Counted from the stretch's first letter, positions 19,588 through 30,768 are shown. The stretch: 64,000 bases of DNA from Rhodanobacter sp. C01 (GCF_002001045.1 NZ_MUNR01000008.1:1-64000), one strand, 5' to 3'. Notes: generated by a model from the sequence alone, not told the origin. Translations and numbers: made by a program.

Positions 19588-19608
19588 AATCATTTATTGA
19601 AAATGATT
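19588..19608. promoter_or_regulatory. Candidate LysR operator dyad
   Basis: AATCATTT (19588-19595) and AAATGATT (19601-19608) are perfect inverted repeats with a 5-base spacer in an A/T-rich patch directly before the LysR start and facing the MFS gene. LysR boxes are A/T-rich interrupted dyads of about this size. The AAATGATTA half also resembles part of a Fur box, so that alternative stays open. Confidence 0.5.
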
Positions 19609-19681
19609 AGTCATGCTGCCGGTTTTTCAAAAGGATGTCACGACCTAGTCTGTTGCATCGCAATATTCCGGACACCTCGTC

Positions 19682-20890
19682 ATGGCCATCCCCGCCACCA
19701 AACCGCGCACGCCGCTGGCGCTTTACGCACTGACGGTCGGTGCGTTCGGCATCGGCACCACCGAATTCGTGATCATGGGCCTGTTGCTGCAGGTCGCCGC
19801 CGACCTGCACGTCAGCATCGCCGCCGCCGGCCTGCTGATCTCCGGCTATGCGCTGGGCGTGTTCGTCGGCGCACCGCTGCTGACCGTGGCGACCAGCCGG
19901 ATGCCGCGCAAGGCGGTGCTGGTGGCACTGATGGCGATCTTCACCCTGGGCAACCTCGCCTGTGCGCTGGCGCCGAATTACCCGCTGCTGATGCTCGCAC
20001 GGGTGATCACCTCGCTGGCGCACGGCACCTTCTTCGGTGTCGGTGCGGTAGTAGCCACCGGCCTGGTTCCTGCCGACCGCAGGGCCTCGGCGATCTCGAT
20101 CATGTTCACCGGCCTCACCGTGGCGACCCTGCTCGGTGTGCCGGCTGGCGCCTGGCTGGGCCTGCACTTCGGCTGGCGCGCCACGTTCTGGGCGGTGAGC
20201 GCGATCGGTGTGATCGCCACGCTCGTGATCGCCACCCTGGTGCCGGCCGGTCACGGCGACAGCATGCCGATTGCGGTGCGCGAGGAATTGAAGGCGATCG
20301 CCCGCCCGCCGGTGCTGCTTGGCCTGCTGATGACGGTGCTGGGTTTCGCCGGCGTGTTCACCGTCTACACCTACATCCAGCCGATTCTCACCCAGGTCAG
20401 CGGCTTCGGCGAAAGCGCGGTATCGCCGATCCTGCTGGTGTTCGGCGTCGGCATGATCGCCGGCAACCTGCTCGGCGGCCGCCTCGCCGATCGCCGATTG
20501 ATGCCGGCGTTACTGCTGACGTTGGCGACACTGGCGGTGGTACTGGGCGTGATGAGTTTTGTCCTGCACAGCCAGATGCTGACGGTGATCTTCGTGGGCC
20601 TGCTTGGCGTGGCCGCGTTCGCCACCGTGCCGCCGCTACAGCTATGGGTGCTGCACAAGGCCGAAGGCGCGCAAAGCCTGGCATCCAGCCTCAACATCGG
20701 CGCCTTCAATCTCGGCAACGCGCTGGGTGCGTGGCTCGGTGGCGTGGTGATCATGCACGGCCCCGGCCTCGGCGCCGTGACCTGGGTAGCGGCGCTGGTG
20801 ACTGTGTCCGGCCTGACGGTCGCGCTGTGCAGCCTGCGTCTCGAACGCACGCGCCAGCCGCTGCTGACGGCGGCCTGCCCGCAGGCGTAG
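19682..20890 (+). CDS. MFS exporter, SotB/AraJ-like
   Basis: A 402-residue major facilitator protein with about 12 helices. The N-terminal pattern LALYALTVGAFGIGTTEFVIMGLLLQVAADL is typical of the sugar/drug efflux branch (AraJ, SotB, YdhP), and the cytoplasmic loop after helix 2 has TSRMPRKAVL. Substrates may be sugars, arabinose-like compounds or drugs; none can be named from the sequence. It is divergent from the LysR gene and is followed, 40 bases later, by an aldo-keto reductase and a dehydrogenase that may share its transcript. Confidence 0.9.
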   Translation: MAIPATKPRTPLALYALTVGAFGIGTTEFVIMGLLLQVAADLHVSIAAAGLLISGYALGVFVGAPLLTVATSRMPRKAVLVALMAIFTLGNLACALAPNYPLLMLARVITSLAHGTFFGVGAVVATGLVPADRRASAISIMFTGLTVATLLGVPAGAWLGLHFGWRATFWAVSAIGVIATLVIATLVPAGHGDSMPIAVREELKAIARPPVLLGLLMTVLGFAGVFTVYTYIQPILTQVSGFGESAVSPILLVFGVGMIAGNLLGGRLADRRLMPALLLTLATLAVVLGVMSFVLHSQMLTVIFVGLLGVAAFATVPPLQLWVLHKAEGAQSLASSLNIGAFNLGNALGAWLGGVVIMHGPGLGAVTWVAALVTVSGLTVALCSLRLERTRQPLLTAACPQA

Positions 20891-20930
20891 CGCCTCACTC
20901 ATTCACCACTCATTGCAACGGAACACGTTC

Positions 20931-21962
20931 ATGGACTATCGCTATCTCGGCAACTCCGGCTTCAAGGTACCGGCGCTCGGCTTCGGTGCCGGCACGTTCG
21001 GCGGCAAGGGACCCTTGTTCAGTGCATGGGGTAACACCGATACCGAGGAAGCGAAGCGACTGATCGATATCTGCCTCGAGGCCGGCGTGAATCTGTTCGA
21101 TACCGCGGACGTCTATTCGGATGGCGCGTCGGAGTCGATCCTCGGTGCGGCACTGAAGGGTCGGCGCGAGCAGACGATCATCTCGACCAAGCTCACCCTG
21201 CGCGCGGGCGATGGCCCGAACGATGCCGGCGCATCACGCCATCATCTGATCAGCGGTGTGGAGCGTGCGCTCAAGCGGCTCGGCACCGACTACATCGATC
21301 TTCTGCAACTGCATCACTTCGATGCGATGACGCCGGTGGAACAGGTGATGTCGACGCTGGACGACCTGGTGCGCGCGGGCAAGGTACGTTACCTCGGCGC
21401 GTCGAACTTCTCCGGCTGGCAGTTGATGAAATCGCAGGCCGCGGCCGACCGGCACGGTTACTCACGCTTCGTCGCCAACCAGACCTATTACTCGCTGATC
21501 GGTCGCGATTACGAATGGGAGCTGATGCCGCTCGGCCTCGATCAGGGCGTCGGCGCAGTGGTGTGGAGTCCGCTCGGCTGGGGTCGCCTCACCGGCAAGA
21601 TCCGCCACGGCCAGCCGCTGCCGGATGGCAGCCGCCTGCATGACACTGCCAGCTTCGCGCCGCCGGTGGATGAGGAACGGCTGTATCGCGTGGTCGATGC
21701 ACTCGACGCGATCGCCGCGGAGACTGGCAAGAGTGTACCGCAGATCGCGCTGAACTGGCTGCTGCAGCGACCGACCGTATCGACCGTGCTGATCGGTGCG
21801 CGCAACGAGCAACAACTGCGCCAGAACCTCGATGCGGTCGGCTGGAATCTCAGCCGCGAACAGGTTACGCAACTCGATGCCGCCAGTGCCATCACGCCGC
21901 CTTATCCTTACTACCCGTATTGGAATGGGCAGTTCGCCGAGCGCAATCCGCCGGCCGTCTGA
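20931..21962 (+). CDS. Aldo/keto reductase
   Basis: A 343-residue NADPH-dependent TIM-barrel reductase. It opens MDYRYLGNSGFKVPALGFGAGTFGG, has the FDTADVYSDGASE motif that holds the catalytic Asp and Tyr, the ISTKLTLR segment with the catalytic Lys, and LQLHHFDAMTPVEQ with the His. The C-terminal VLIGARNEQQLRQNLDAV is the cofactor-binding end. ATG at 20931 matches the family start. Substrate unknown; it probably reduces aldehydes or xenobiotic carbonyls as part of the MFS-reductase-dehydrogenase run. Confidence 0.93.
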   Translation: MDYRYLGNSGFKVPALGFGAGTFGGKGPLFSAWGNTDTEEAKRLIDICLEAGVNLFDTADVYSDGASESILGAALKGRREQTIISTKLTLRAGDGPNDAGASRHHLISGVERALKRLGTDYIDLLQLHHFDAMTPVEQVMSTLDDLVRAGKVRYLGASNFSGWQLMKSQAAADRHGYSRFVANQTYYSLIGRDYEWELMPLGLDQGVGAVVWSPLGWGRLTGKIRHGQPLPDGSRLHDTASFAPPVDEERLYRVVDALDAIAAETGKSVPQIALNWLLQRPTVSTVLIGARNEQQLRQNLDAVGWNLSREQVTQLDAASAITPPYPYYPYWNGQFAERNPPAV

Positions 21963-22002
21963 ATCGTCCCATCTGCATGCCATGCATTACGCCGGAGTCC
22001 CC

Positions 22003-23019
22003 ATGAAAGCCGTCGCCCTCACCCGTTATCTGCCGATTGACGATCCGGACTCCCTGGTCGATGTCGAATTGCCCAAGCCGGTGGCCGGTGCGCACGATCT
22101 GCTGGTGCGCATCGCCGCAGTCTCGGTGAATCCGGTCGATACCAAGATCCGTTCGCCGAAACCGCAGGTCGAGGCGCAGCCGAAAGTGCTCGGCTATGAC
22201 GCGGCCGGCACGGTCGAGGCGGTCGGCACTGACGTCACCGGCTTCAAGCCGGGCGACCGCGTGTACTACGCAGGCGATGTCACCCGCCCCGGCAGCGATG
22301 CCGAGTTCCAATTGGTGGATGCGCGCCTGGTCGGCCATGCGCCACAGTCGCTGGACCTGGCCGACGCGGCGGCGCTGCCGCTGACGGCGATCACTGCATG
22401 GGAACTGCTGTTCCAGCGCATGCCTTTCGACAGCGAGCACGGTGGCGAAGGCAAGTCACTGCTGGTCATCGGTGGTGCCGGTGGTGTCGGTTCGATCGCG
22501 ATCCAGCTGGCGCGTCGCGCCGGCTTCACGGTGATTGCCACGGCCTCGCGTCCCGAGACCATCGCGTGGTGCCGCGCGATGGGCGCGCAGCATGTGATCA
22601 ATCATCGTGAGCCGTTGGCGCCGCAACTGGCCGCGTTGGGTTTCACGCAGATTGATGCAGCGATCAATCTCGCCGACACCTCCCGTTACTGGGAACCGCT
22701 GGGCGAGTTGCTGGCGCCGCAAGGCCATGTTGGCCTGATCGTGGAGCCCAGCGGCGCGCTTAAGATTGGCGACCCGTACAAGGCCAAGTGCATCGGCATC
22801 CACTGGGAAATGATGTTCGCCCGCCCGCGCTTCAAGACGGCAGATCAGGCCGAGCAGGGACGCATTCTCGAGCGCATCGCGGTATTGATCGATGCCGGCG
22901 AACTGCGCGGCACGCGTACCGAAACGCTGTCACCGATCAACGCCACGAATCTGCGCGAGGCACATCGCCGACTGGAATCAGGCACGACGATCGGCAAGCT
23001 GGCTTTGGCCGGTTGGTGA
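22003..23019 (+). CDS. Zinc-type alcohol dehydrogenase-like / quinone reductase-like protein
   Basis: A 338-residue medium-chain dehydrogenase. The GroES-like N-terminal domain (VDVELPKPVAGAHDLLVRIAAVSVNPVDTKI) and the NADPH-binding VIGGAGGVGSIAIQLARRAGF at about 160-180 are plain. The cysteine cluster for structural zinc is missing, so despite the family name it is more like the zinc-free quinone oxidoreductases. It starts 40 bases after the aldo-keto reductase with a GGAGT ribosome site and probably shares its transcript. Substrate unknown. Confidence 0.9.
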   Translation: MKAVALTRYLPIDDPDSLVDVELPKPVAGAHDLLVRIAAVSVNPVDTKIRSPKPQVEAQPKVLGYDAAGTVEAVGTDVTGFKPGDRVYYAGDVTRPGSDAEFQLVDARLVGHAPQSLDLADAAALPLTAITAWELLFQRMPFDSEHGGEGKSLLVIGGAGGVGSIAIQLARRAGFTVIATASRPETIAWCRAMGAQHVINHREPLAPQLAALGFTQIDAAINLADTSRYWEPLGELLAPQGHVGLIVEPSGALKIGDPYKAKCIGIHWEMMFARPRFKTADQAEQGRILERIAVLIDAGELRGTRTETLSPINATNLREAHRRLESGTTIGKLALAGW

Positions 23020-23072
23020 TCACTGTCGAATGATGGCTGGCACGCAGACGCGCGCCAGCCGCACCGATTCGA

Positions 23073-23669
23073 TCAACCGCGTTTGGTCGCCGGCTTCTTG
23101 TCCGGCGCCGGCTTGGCCGGCTCGCCTTTCTTGCCCAGCTGTTCCAGCAAGGTGTTCATGTCTTCGGCGTGCTCCTCTTCCATCGCGAGGATGCCTTCCA
23201 GCATCCGCCGGGTGGTCGGATCATCGGTACCGATGTAGCTGATGATCTCGCGATAGCTGTCGATCGCGATGCGCTCGGCGACCAGGTTCTCCTTGATCAT
23301 GTCGACCAGATCGTCGCCCTCGACGTAGTCGGAATGACTGCGGCTGAGCAGACCTTCCGGCGACAGGTTCGGCTTGCCATCGAGCTGGGTGATGCGCTCG
23401 GCGATCAGGTCGGCGTGGCCCTGCTCCTCGTTCGCATGCTCCAGGAACTCGGCCTTGACGCTTTGCGAGTTGATCCCCGATGCCATGTAGTAGTGGTACT
23501 TGTAGCGCAGCACACAGACCAGCTCGGTCGCCAGCGCATGGTTGAGCAACTTGACCACGGTGGCGCGGTCGGCGCTGTAGCCCGCGGTCATCGCGCCTTT
23601 ATCGATGTCCTTGCGGGCACGCTTGCGGATGTTCTCGATATCGCTGACGAACGGCTTGCTCTTGGCCAT
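23073..23669 (-). CDS. Ferritin-like (bacterioferritin-type) protein
   Basis: A 198-residue four-helix-bundle protein. Metal-ligand motifs are in place: ALATELVCVLRYKYHYY (first Glu), EFLEHANEEQGHADLIAERI (Glu-x-x-His), ENLVAERIAIDSYREII and MEEEHAEDM (second Glu-x-x-His). It lacks the haem methionine context of Bfr and is longer than Dps, ending in a Lys/Pro-rich tail (PAKPAPDKKPATKRG). A role in iron storage or protection from peroxide is likely. It is convergent with the dehydrogenase gene and downstream of the thiC group. Confidence 0.85.
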   Translation of the reverse strand: MAKSKPFVSDIENIRKRARKDIDKGAMTAGYSADRATVVKLLNHALATELVCVLRYKYHYYMASGINSQSVKAEFLEHANEEQGHADLIAERITQLDGKPNLSPEGLLSRSHSDYVEGDDLVDMIKENLVAERIAIDSYREIISYIGTDDPTTRRMLEGILAMEEEHAEDMNTLLEQLGKKGEPAKPAPDKKPATKRG

Positions 23670-23813
23670 GGCTTGCTCCGGCGAACGTGGGAAGGGACAA
23701 CGGCGTGCGTTTACGCCGACAGTCCGCGGAGCGTAGGAATTCCCATGAAAAAGTCAGGTGAAGGTGTATCGCTTGGCCCGGCGTGCCTCGAAAAATTCCG
23801 CCACTGCCCCTGC

Positions 23814-25652
23814 TCAACGGCTCACGAATTGCTCCACGCGATCAATCGTGTCCTGCAGGCCCGGAAGTACTTGCCCGATCAGTTCCTCATGCCGGCGCCA
23901 TTTATCCGTGGCCGGTTCGGACACGGTATAGCGCGAAAGCGGTAGTGCACCCTCCAGTGGGCGATCCCAGTCGAGGCCGAGTGCCGTGCACAGCCGATTC
24001 GTTTCCCCGGCAGGATTCGCTAGGAAACTGTCATAGCGCACGACATGGCAGCATCCGGCAGGCAATGCGCCAAGATCGTCAAGCAGCGTGCGCATGGTGA
24101 TATCCCACTGTGCTGCCACGATTTCCTGTACTGGCCGTCCCTTCAATTCGCGCCAGCCTGGCACCAGCAGCAGCGACCATGGAAGCCCGGTCCAGCCCGG
24201 AAGCTCCGAGTAGGTGCGAAAACGGCCCGATTGCCAGGCTTCGATCATGCTGCTCAGTGTCTGGCGTGGGTCGCGGTACAGATAGACGAATTGCGCTTCC
24301 GGGAAGATCTTCGCCAGCAACGGCACACGCAATGCGTTCTTCGGCGTTTTCTCCAGCATCCGCAGCGGCCACGCTGCCGGATGATGACCGTCCCGGTCAT
24401 GCAGCTCGGCCAGGAAGCGCTGGCGCAACTCCTCGGGCAGCCCCGGCGTCGCCGCTGCCGCGTCGAGCCGGTTGGAGGCAAATTCGCGATGCGCCGGGTG
24501 CAATGCCGGGATGCCTTCGATCAGTGCATGGCTTTCCATGCCGGTGGTGAACAAGCCCGGTGCCTGCGCCAATGTCTCGAACAACAGGGTCGAGCCCGAA
24601 CGCGGCGATGAAACGATGAACACCGGGCGATCGAATACCGGATCACGTCTGCTGCCGGCGGCGCGTGGCGCCGACACCGCAGGCTGCCGCGGTTCATAGG
24701 CAGGCAGGCTTTGTCCCTGCTCGGTGACGGCCATGTCCAGGATCATCGATCGCAGGACATGCATGACCTTCGCGCCGTTGATCACCCTGAGCTCGTCAGC
24801 AGTCTGCGCCATCGACTGCTCGAATGCATCCAGCTGCGCGCGGTAGGCCGGCCAGCCCGCGTGATCGGCGCCGTATTGCGCCCAGAGCGTCTTCCAGTTG
24901 GAAAGGAAGTGCGTTGCAATCTGTCGTGCCTGGTGAAGTTGCTCATGCGGTCGTACTTCGCCGAGCAGAAAGACGACATGTTCCTTCAGCTCCCATGGTG
25001 TCATCACCACAGGCACGTTGACCGACTCGTAGGTCAACGCGGGACGTTCATCGGATCTTGGGGACATGACTTCGGCGTGCCAGCCCGTGGCATCGGCATT
25101 CCCGGGCACGCGACCGCGACCGACCAGATTCCAGAAGCTCTCGCTGCCGACAGTATCCGCGACCAGGTGAATCCGCTCGTCATCGTCTGCATTGATCACC
25201 TGGTGATTGCGCCAGGTGTCAAAGATCCAGCATTCACCGGGCGCCATGTTGACCTCGGACTCGCCGCAAATGAACCTGACCGTCGGCTTGGTCTGGATCG
25301 GCACATGGACGCGCACGCGCTCCCGCCAGTAATAGCTGGCATCGGCATGTGGTGTGACCTCGGCGTGACCACTCAGCTTCATCAGGCGGGTGCGTCCCCA
25401 TACCGCGCCGATCCGCTGCAGCACCTGGCTTAGATACGGGCATTGCTCAAGATAAGGGGTGGGCCGCATCGGGCCATTGATCGCATCGTTGTCCGGGTCG
25501 CCATTCACCGCGATCAGTGGCAGCGCGAAATTGCCGGGAAACTTCTGCGGATGTTCGCGCCAGCACGCTTCATCCAAAGCGTTTATCTCGGCAGACAGGC
25601 GATCTGCATCGAATTGCAGGGGCAACTGAACAAATGGAACTGCAAGCTTCAC
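23814..25652 (-). CDS. Fusion: aspartyl/asparaginyl beta-hydroxylase-like domain + sulfotransferase
   Basis: A 612-residue two-domain protein. Residues about 30-175 resemble the Asp/Asn beta-hydroxylase cupin: an HAD iron motif near 101-103 (TPHADASYYW) and a distal His region (NHQVINADDDERIHLV, about 148-162), the set needed for Fe(II)/2-oxoglutarate chemistry. A helical linker of about 130 residues follows. Residues about 335-600 form a sulfotransferase: PAPS 5'-phosphate loop SSPRSGSTLL near 342-352 and 3'-phosphate motif YRDPRQTLSSM near 460. The start is GTG at 25652 behind GGGGAGG, 11 bases after the thiC stop, so it is probably read with thiC under the TPP riboswitch. The substrate is unknown; a link to thiamine is not implied by the domains. 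Confidence 0.85.
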   Translation of the reverse strand: MKLAVPFVQLPLQFDADRLSAEINALDEACWREHPQKFPGNFALPLIAVNGDPDNDAINGPMRPTPYLEQCPYLSQVLQRIGAVWGRTRLMKLSGHAEVTPHADASYYWRERVRVHVPIQTKPTVRFICGESEVNMAPGECWIFDTWRNHQVINADDDERIHLVADTVGSESFWNLVGRGRVPGNADATGWHAEVMSPRSDERPALTYESVNVPVVMTPWELKEHVVFLLGEVRPHEQLHQARQIATHFLSNWKTLWAQYGADHAGWPAYRAQLDAFEQSMAQTADELRVINGAKVMHVLRSMILDMAVTEQGQSLPAYEPRQPAVSAPRAAGSRRDPVFDRPVFIVSSPRSGSTLLFETLAQAPGLFTTGMESHALIEGIPALHPAHREFASNRLDAAAATPGLPEELRQRFLAELHDRDGHHPAAWPLRMLEKTPKNALRVPLLAKIFPEAQFVYLYRDPRQTLSSMIEAWQSGRFRTYSELPGWTGLPWSLLLVPGWRELKGRPVQEIVAAQWDITMRTLLDDLGALPAGCCHVVRYDSFLANPAGETNRLCTALGLDWDRPLEGALPLSRYTVSEPATDKWRRHEELIGQVLPGLQDTIDRVEQFVSR

Positions 25653-25663
25653 CGGGCCTCCCC

Positions 25664-27692
<2,029 letters not shown>

Positions 27693-27739
27693 ACCTGGCT
27701 ATTCAAGCACGAAGCAGGGTGACTGGCGAGCACGATGGC

Positions 27740-28393
27740 TCAGTGTGGCCGATACGCGCGCAGGAACATCGTGACACCGGCACGCGCGGTGGCCTCGATT
27801 TCCTGGGCATAGCTTTCGGGGCAGTCGGTACAACCGAACATCTGGCGCATCATCAGGTTGCCCTTGATCAGGGTGAGGAACTGCACGCTTGCACGTGGCA
27901 CGTCCTCGATCTCCAGCTGACCGGCATCGACCGCCTGCTGCAGCAGACGGTCCATCAGGCCATGCGTGCGCGTCGAGCCTTCCTCCCAGATCAGCCGGCC
28001 ATAGCGCGGATTGCCCTGCCGGCAATCGCTGAGAATGGCGCGGAAGGTACCCACGGTTTCCGCATTGCAGTCCACACGGGCATGGGTCAACGCCACCCGC
28101 AGCAAGGTGTCGCGGATATCGGCACGCGGGTCGAAGGCGTAGGTTTCCTCCGGCAACAGATCTTCGATGCGCGAACGAATCACTTCGCGGAACAGGTTGT
28201 CCTTGTCGCCGAAATGGCTGTAGACGGTGAGCTTGGACACGCCAGCATCCGCCGCGATGGCGTCCATGCTGGTACCGGCAAACGCATTGCGGATGAACAA
28301 TGCCTTGGCCGCGACCAGAATCGCTGCACGCTTTTCCATGTCCTTGGGGCGACCTGGGCCCTGCTGGGGTCTGATTTGCGCGCTGCTGCTCAT
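27740..28393 (-). CDS. TetR/AcrR family transcriptional regulator
   Basis: A 217-residue repressor. The N-terminal helix-turn-helix is typical (AFAGTSMDAIAADAGVSKLTVYSHFGDKDNLFREVI), preceded by a basic GRPKDMEKR arm; the C-terminal ligand domain has FRAILSDCRQGNPRYG, of the AcrR C-terminal type. It is divergent from the methyltransferase-tolC pair, so control of that envelope efflux gene is a reasonable guess but not proven. A perfect TATAAT (-10) lies at 28427-28432 on its strand, 34 bases before the start. Confidence 0.9.
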   Translation of the reverse strand: MSSSAQIRPQQGPGRPKDMEKRAAILVAAKALFIRNAFAGTSMDAIAADAGVSKLTVYSHFGDKDNLFREVIRSRIEDLLPEETYAFDPRADIRDTLLRVALTHARVDCNAETVGTFRAILSDCRQGNPRYGRLIWEEGSTRTHGLMDRLLQQAVDAGQLEIEDVPRASVQFLTLIKGNLMMRQMFGCTDCPESYAQEIEATARAGVTMFLRAYRPH

Positions 28394-28426
28394 GCCCGCA
28401 CCTTCACAAATGAATAGCCAAGCTTT

Positions 28427-28432
28427 ATTATA
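28427..28432 (-). promoter_or_regulatory. -10 element for the TetR gene
   Basis: A consensus TATAAT on the minus strand stands 34 bases before the TetR start in an A/T-rich island (about 28420-28455). TetR repressors often bind such regions to control themselves and the divergent gene. No clear -35 or perfect dyad is seen. Confidence 0.5.
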
Positions 28433-28661
28433 CGAGACGGTTCAATTATTTTCCAGAACGTTACCCCGCTCCGTTCAGACAGACTGTTCCGCATGCCTGA
28501 TGGTGTCGGGTGACGCCCGTCAACTCGATGCGATGACTTCCGGCACTACGTGGGTCGGCGCGCAACCGGCAGGCTTGGCAGCGTCCAGGTTTGTCATTGT
28601 GGGAACGGGCTCGAGCGCTTATCCTTTTTGACCTTTTTCGATCCGCACGGGACACGAGCAG

Positions 28662-29321
28662 ATGGCGATGAACTTCGAGCAGGCGCGGCTGAACATGGTG
28701 GAAAACCAGGTGCGCCCCTGGGAGGTGCTGGACGCCCGCGTGCTGGACGTCCTCAGCCAGGTACGCCGTGAGGACTTCGTCGACGCCGCACATCGCCAAC
28801 TGGCCTTTGCCGACCTGTGCCTGCCGCTGGGCCACGGCGAAGTGATGATGAAGCCGGTCGTGGAAGGTCGCGTACTGCAGGCACTTGAGCTGCTGCCCAC
28901 CGATCGCGTGCTGGAAATCGGCACCGGCTCGGGTTTTCTCACCGCCTGCATGGCCACGCTGTCGGCGCAGGTGATCAGCATCGACATCCATGCCGATTTC
29001 ACTGCAGCGGCAACGCAGCGGCTGCACGCGGCGAGCATTGGCAACACTACCCTGATCACCGGCGAAGCGGTCAACGCATGGCAGCCGGACGGGTTGTTCG
29101 ACGCGCTGGTCGTGACGGGTGCGGTGTCCGAAATTCCGTCGCGCTGGCTGACCTGGCTCAAGCCCGGTGGTCGTGCGCTGATCGTGCACGGTCAATCGCC
29201 GGTGCAGCAGGCCACCTTGCTGACCCACGAAGGTGCGGGCCGTTACCGCGAGGAAGTCCTGTTCGAGACCGACCTGCCTTACCTGACCCACGCCGAACCG
29301 CCACCGCGGTTCGTCTTCTGA
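28662..29321 (+). CDS. pcm: Protein-L-isoaspartate O-methyltransferase-like protein
   Basis: A 219-residue class I methyltransferase of the PCMT family. It has ARLNMVENQVRPW at the N-terminus, the LPLGHGEVMMKPVVEGRVLQ segment, SAM-binding LEIGTGSGFLTACMA and LKPGGRALIVHG. The canonical PIMT repairs isoaspartyl residues; this branch, located directly before tolC in xanthomonad-type genomes, is diverged and its activity is not established. ATG at 28668 is an alternative start. tolC begins 32 bases after its stop, so the two are probably one transcript. Confidence 0.85.
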   Translation: MAMNFEQARLNMVENQVRPWEVLDARVLDVLSQVRREDFVDAAHRQLAFADLCLPLGHGEVMMKPVVEGRVLQALELLPTDRVLEIGTGSGFLTACMATLSAQVISIDIHADFTAAATQRLHAASIGNTTLITGEAVNAWQPDGLFDALVVTGAVSEIPSRWLTWLKPGGRALIVHGQSPVQQATLLTHEGAGRYREEVLFETDLPYLTHAEPPPRFVF

Positions 29322-29353
29322 CTACGCCCCCGACCATCCCCACGAGGCAACCC

Positions 29354-30703
29354 ATGCGTTTGAAGCTGCTCACCCTGGCCCTGGCCCTGGCCGCCACGTC
29401 GTTGCCCAGCCATGGCGAGGATCTGCTCGATGCCTACCGTGATGCGCGCGCCAACGATCCGGTGCTGGCGCAGGCCGATGCCACCCGGCTTTCCACCGGC
29501 GAAGGCGTCGATCAGGCGCGTGCCTTGCTGCTGCCGCAGGTCTCGGCCGGATTGACCTTCAGCCAGACCAAGAGCGATGGCAGCCAGATCATCGAGGATC
29601 CGAACAACCCGGGCCAGACCATCAACAGCAGCGGGTTCGGCCATACCCGTACGCGCGACATCAGCGGCACGCTCAGCCAGAGCGTGCTCGACTTCAGCAA
29701 GTACGCCAACCTCAAGGCGGCCCACTCGGCTGCGGATGCACAGGACCAGACCTATCAGGCTGCGGTGCAGGACTTGTACGTACGCGTCACCACGGCCTAT
29801 TTCACCGTGCTGACCGACGAGGACGAGCTGACCTTCGCCAAGGCCAATGAGGAGGCGTTCAAGCGGCAGTACGACCAGGCCGACCAGCAATACAAGGTCG
29901 GCATCGCGGCCGTGACCGGCTCCTATCAGGCCAAAGCCGCCTACGAGGCAGCCAAGGCACAGACGATCGCCGCACAGAACACCCTCGACAACGATCGCGA
30001 AGCATTGAGCCAGATCACCGGCAAGCCCACCGGCGAACTGAAGAAGCTGCGCAATGACCTGCCGCTCGACCCGCCCACGCCGGCCGACCCGGATGCGTGG
30101 GTGCAGACCGCGCTGGGATCCAACCCCAGCCTGCTCGCGCAACGAGACAATGTGGAGACCGCGGAACACAACATCAGTTCGGCACGTGCCGGCCATCTGC
30201 CGACCATCAGTGCGAACGTCAGCTACGGCAAGAGCGCGAGCTGGTACCAGAATGCCGACATCCACTCGAATACCCCCGCCTCGACCACGATCGGGCTGAC
30301 CCTGAGCGTACCGATCTTCTCCGGCGGCCTCGTGCAGTCACAGGTGCGTCAGTCGATCTACAACCGCGACGCCGCCCAGGATTCGCTGGAATCCGAGCGT
30401 CGCCAGGTCAAGGCCAGCACGCTGAACTACTACCGCTCGGTGCTTGCCGGCATTGCCCAGGTGCAGTCCGGCAAGGCTTCGGTGCAGTCGGGCCAGGAGG
30501 CACTGGATGCCACCCGCGCCGGCTACTCGGTAGGTACCCAGACCATGACCGACGTACTGCTGGCGATCCAGACCCTCACTTCCTCGGAAAGCAGCTATTC
30601 GCAGGCCCGCCATCAGTTCGTCGTGAACGGGCTGCTGCTCAAGCAGGCCGCCGGCACCGCCGACTACAAGGACATCGAGGCGATCAACGCACTGCTGCAG
30701 TAA
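29354..30703 (+). CDS. tolC: Outer membrane efflux protein TolC
   Basis: A 449-residue outer membrane channel for tripartite efflux and type I secretion. It has a signal peptide of about 22 residues (ending SHGED), the first repeat starting DLLDAYRDARANDPVLAQA, and the duplicated OEP fold (second half from about residue 250). The VPIFSGGLVQSQVRQ motif marks the second repeat. No inner membrane pump genes are adjacent, so it probably serves several systems. A 22-bp perfect hairpin after the stop ends transcription from both sides. Confidence 0.94.
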   Translation: MRLKLLTLALALAATSLPSHGEDLLDAYRDARANDPVLAQADATRLSTGEGVDQARALLLPQVSAGLTFSQTKSDGSQIIEDPNNPGQTINSSGFGHTRTRDISGTLSQSVLDFSKYANLKAAHSAADAQDQTYQAAVQDLYVRVTTAYFTVLTDEDELTFAKANEEAFKRQYDQADQQYKVGIAAVTGSYQAKAAYEAAKAQTIAAQNTLDNDREALSQITGKPTGELKKLRNDLPLDPPTPADPDAWVQTALGSNPSLLAQRDNVETAEHNISSARAGHLPTISANVSYGKSASWYQNADIHSNTPASTTIGLTLSVPIFSGGLVQSQVRQSIYNRDAAQDSLESERRQVKASTLNYYRSVLAGIAQVQSGKASVQSGQEALDATRAGYSVGTQTMTDVLLAIQTLTSSESSYSQARHQFVVNGLLLKQAAGTADYKDIEAINALLQ

Positions 30704-30719
30704 ACCGCTGATCGCGAAC

Positions 30720-30768
30720 GCCGCAAACAAGACGGCCGGGCTCATTGCCCGGCCGTCTTGTTTGCGGC
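30720..30768. terminator. 22-bp perfect hairpin, bidirectional terminator tolC/waaA
   Basis: Positions 30720-30741 are perfectly complementary to 30747-30768, with a 5-base loop (TCATT). The stem has a GC-rich core (GCCGGGC) and a flank of AAACAAGA/TCTTGTTT that gives A/T-rich ends on both strands, as in bidirectional terminators. Its right end reaches into the waaA stop codon. Confidence 0.9.

Noticed and set aside
19598..19616. Fur box before the MFS gene
   Set aside because: Only half of the consensus matches and the exact dyad fits a LysR operator better; kept only as an alternative.
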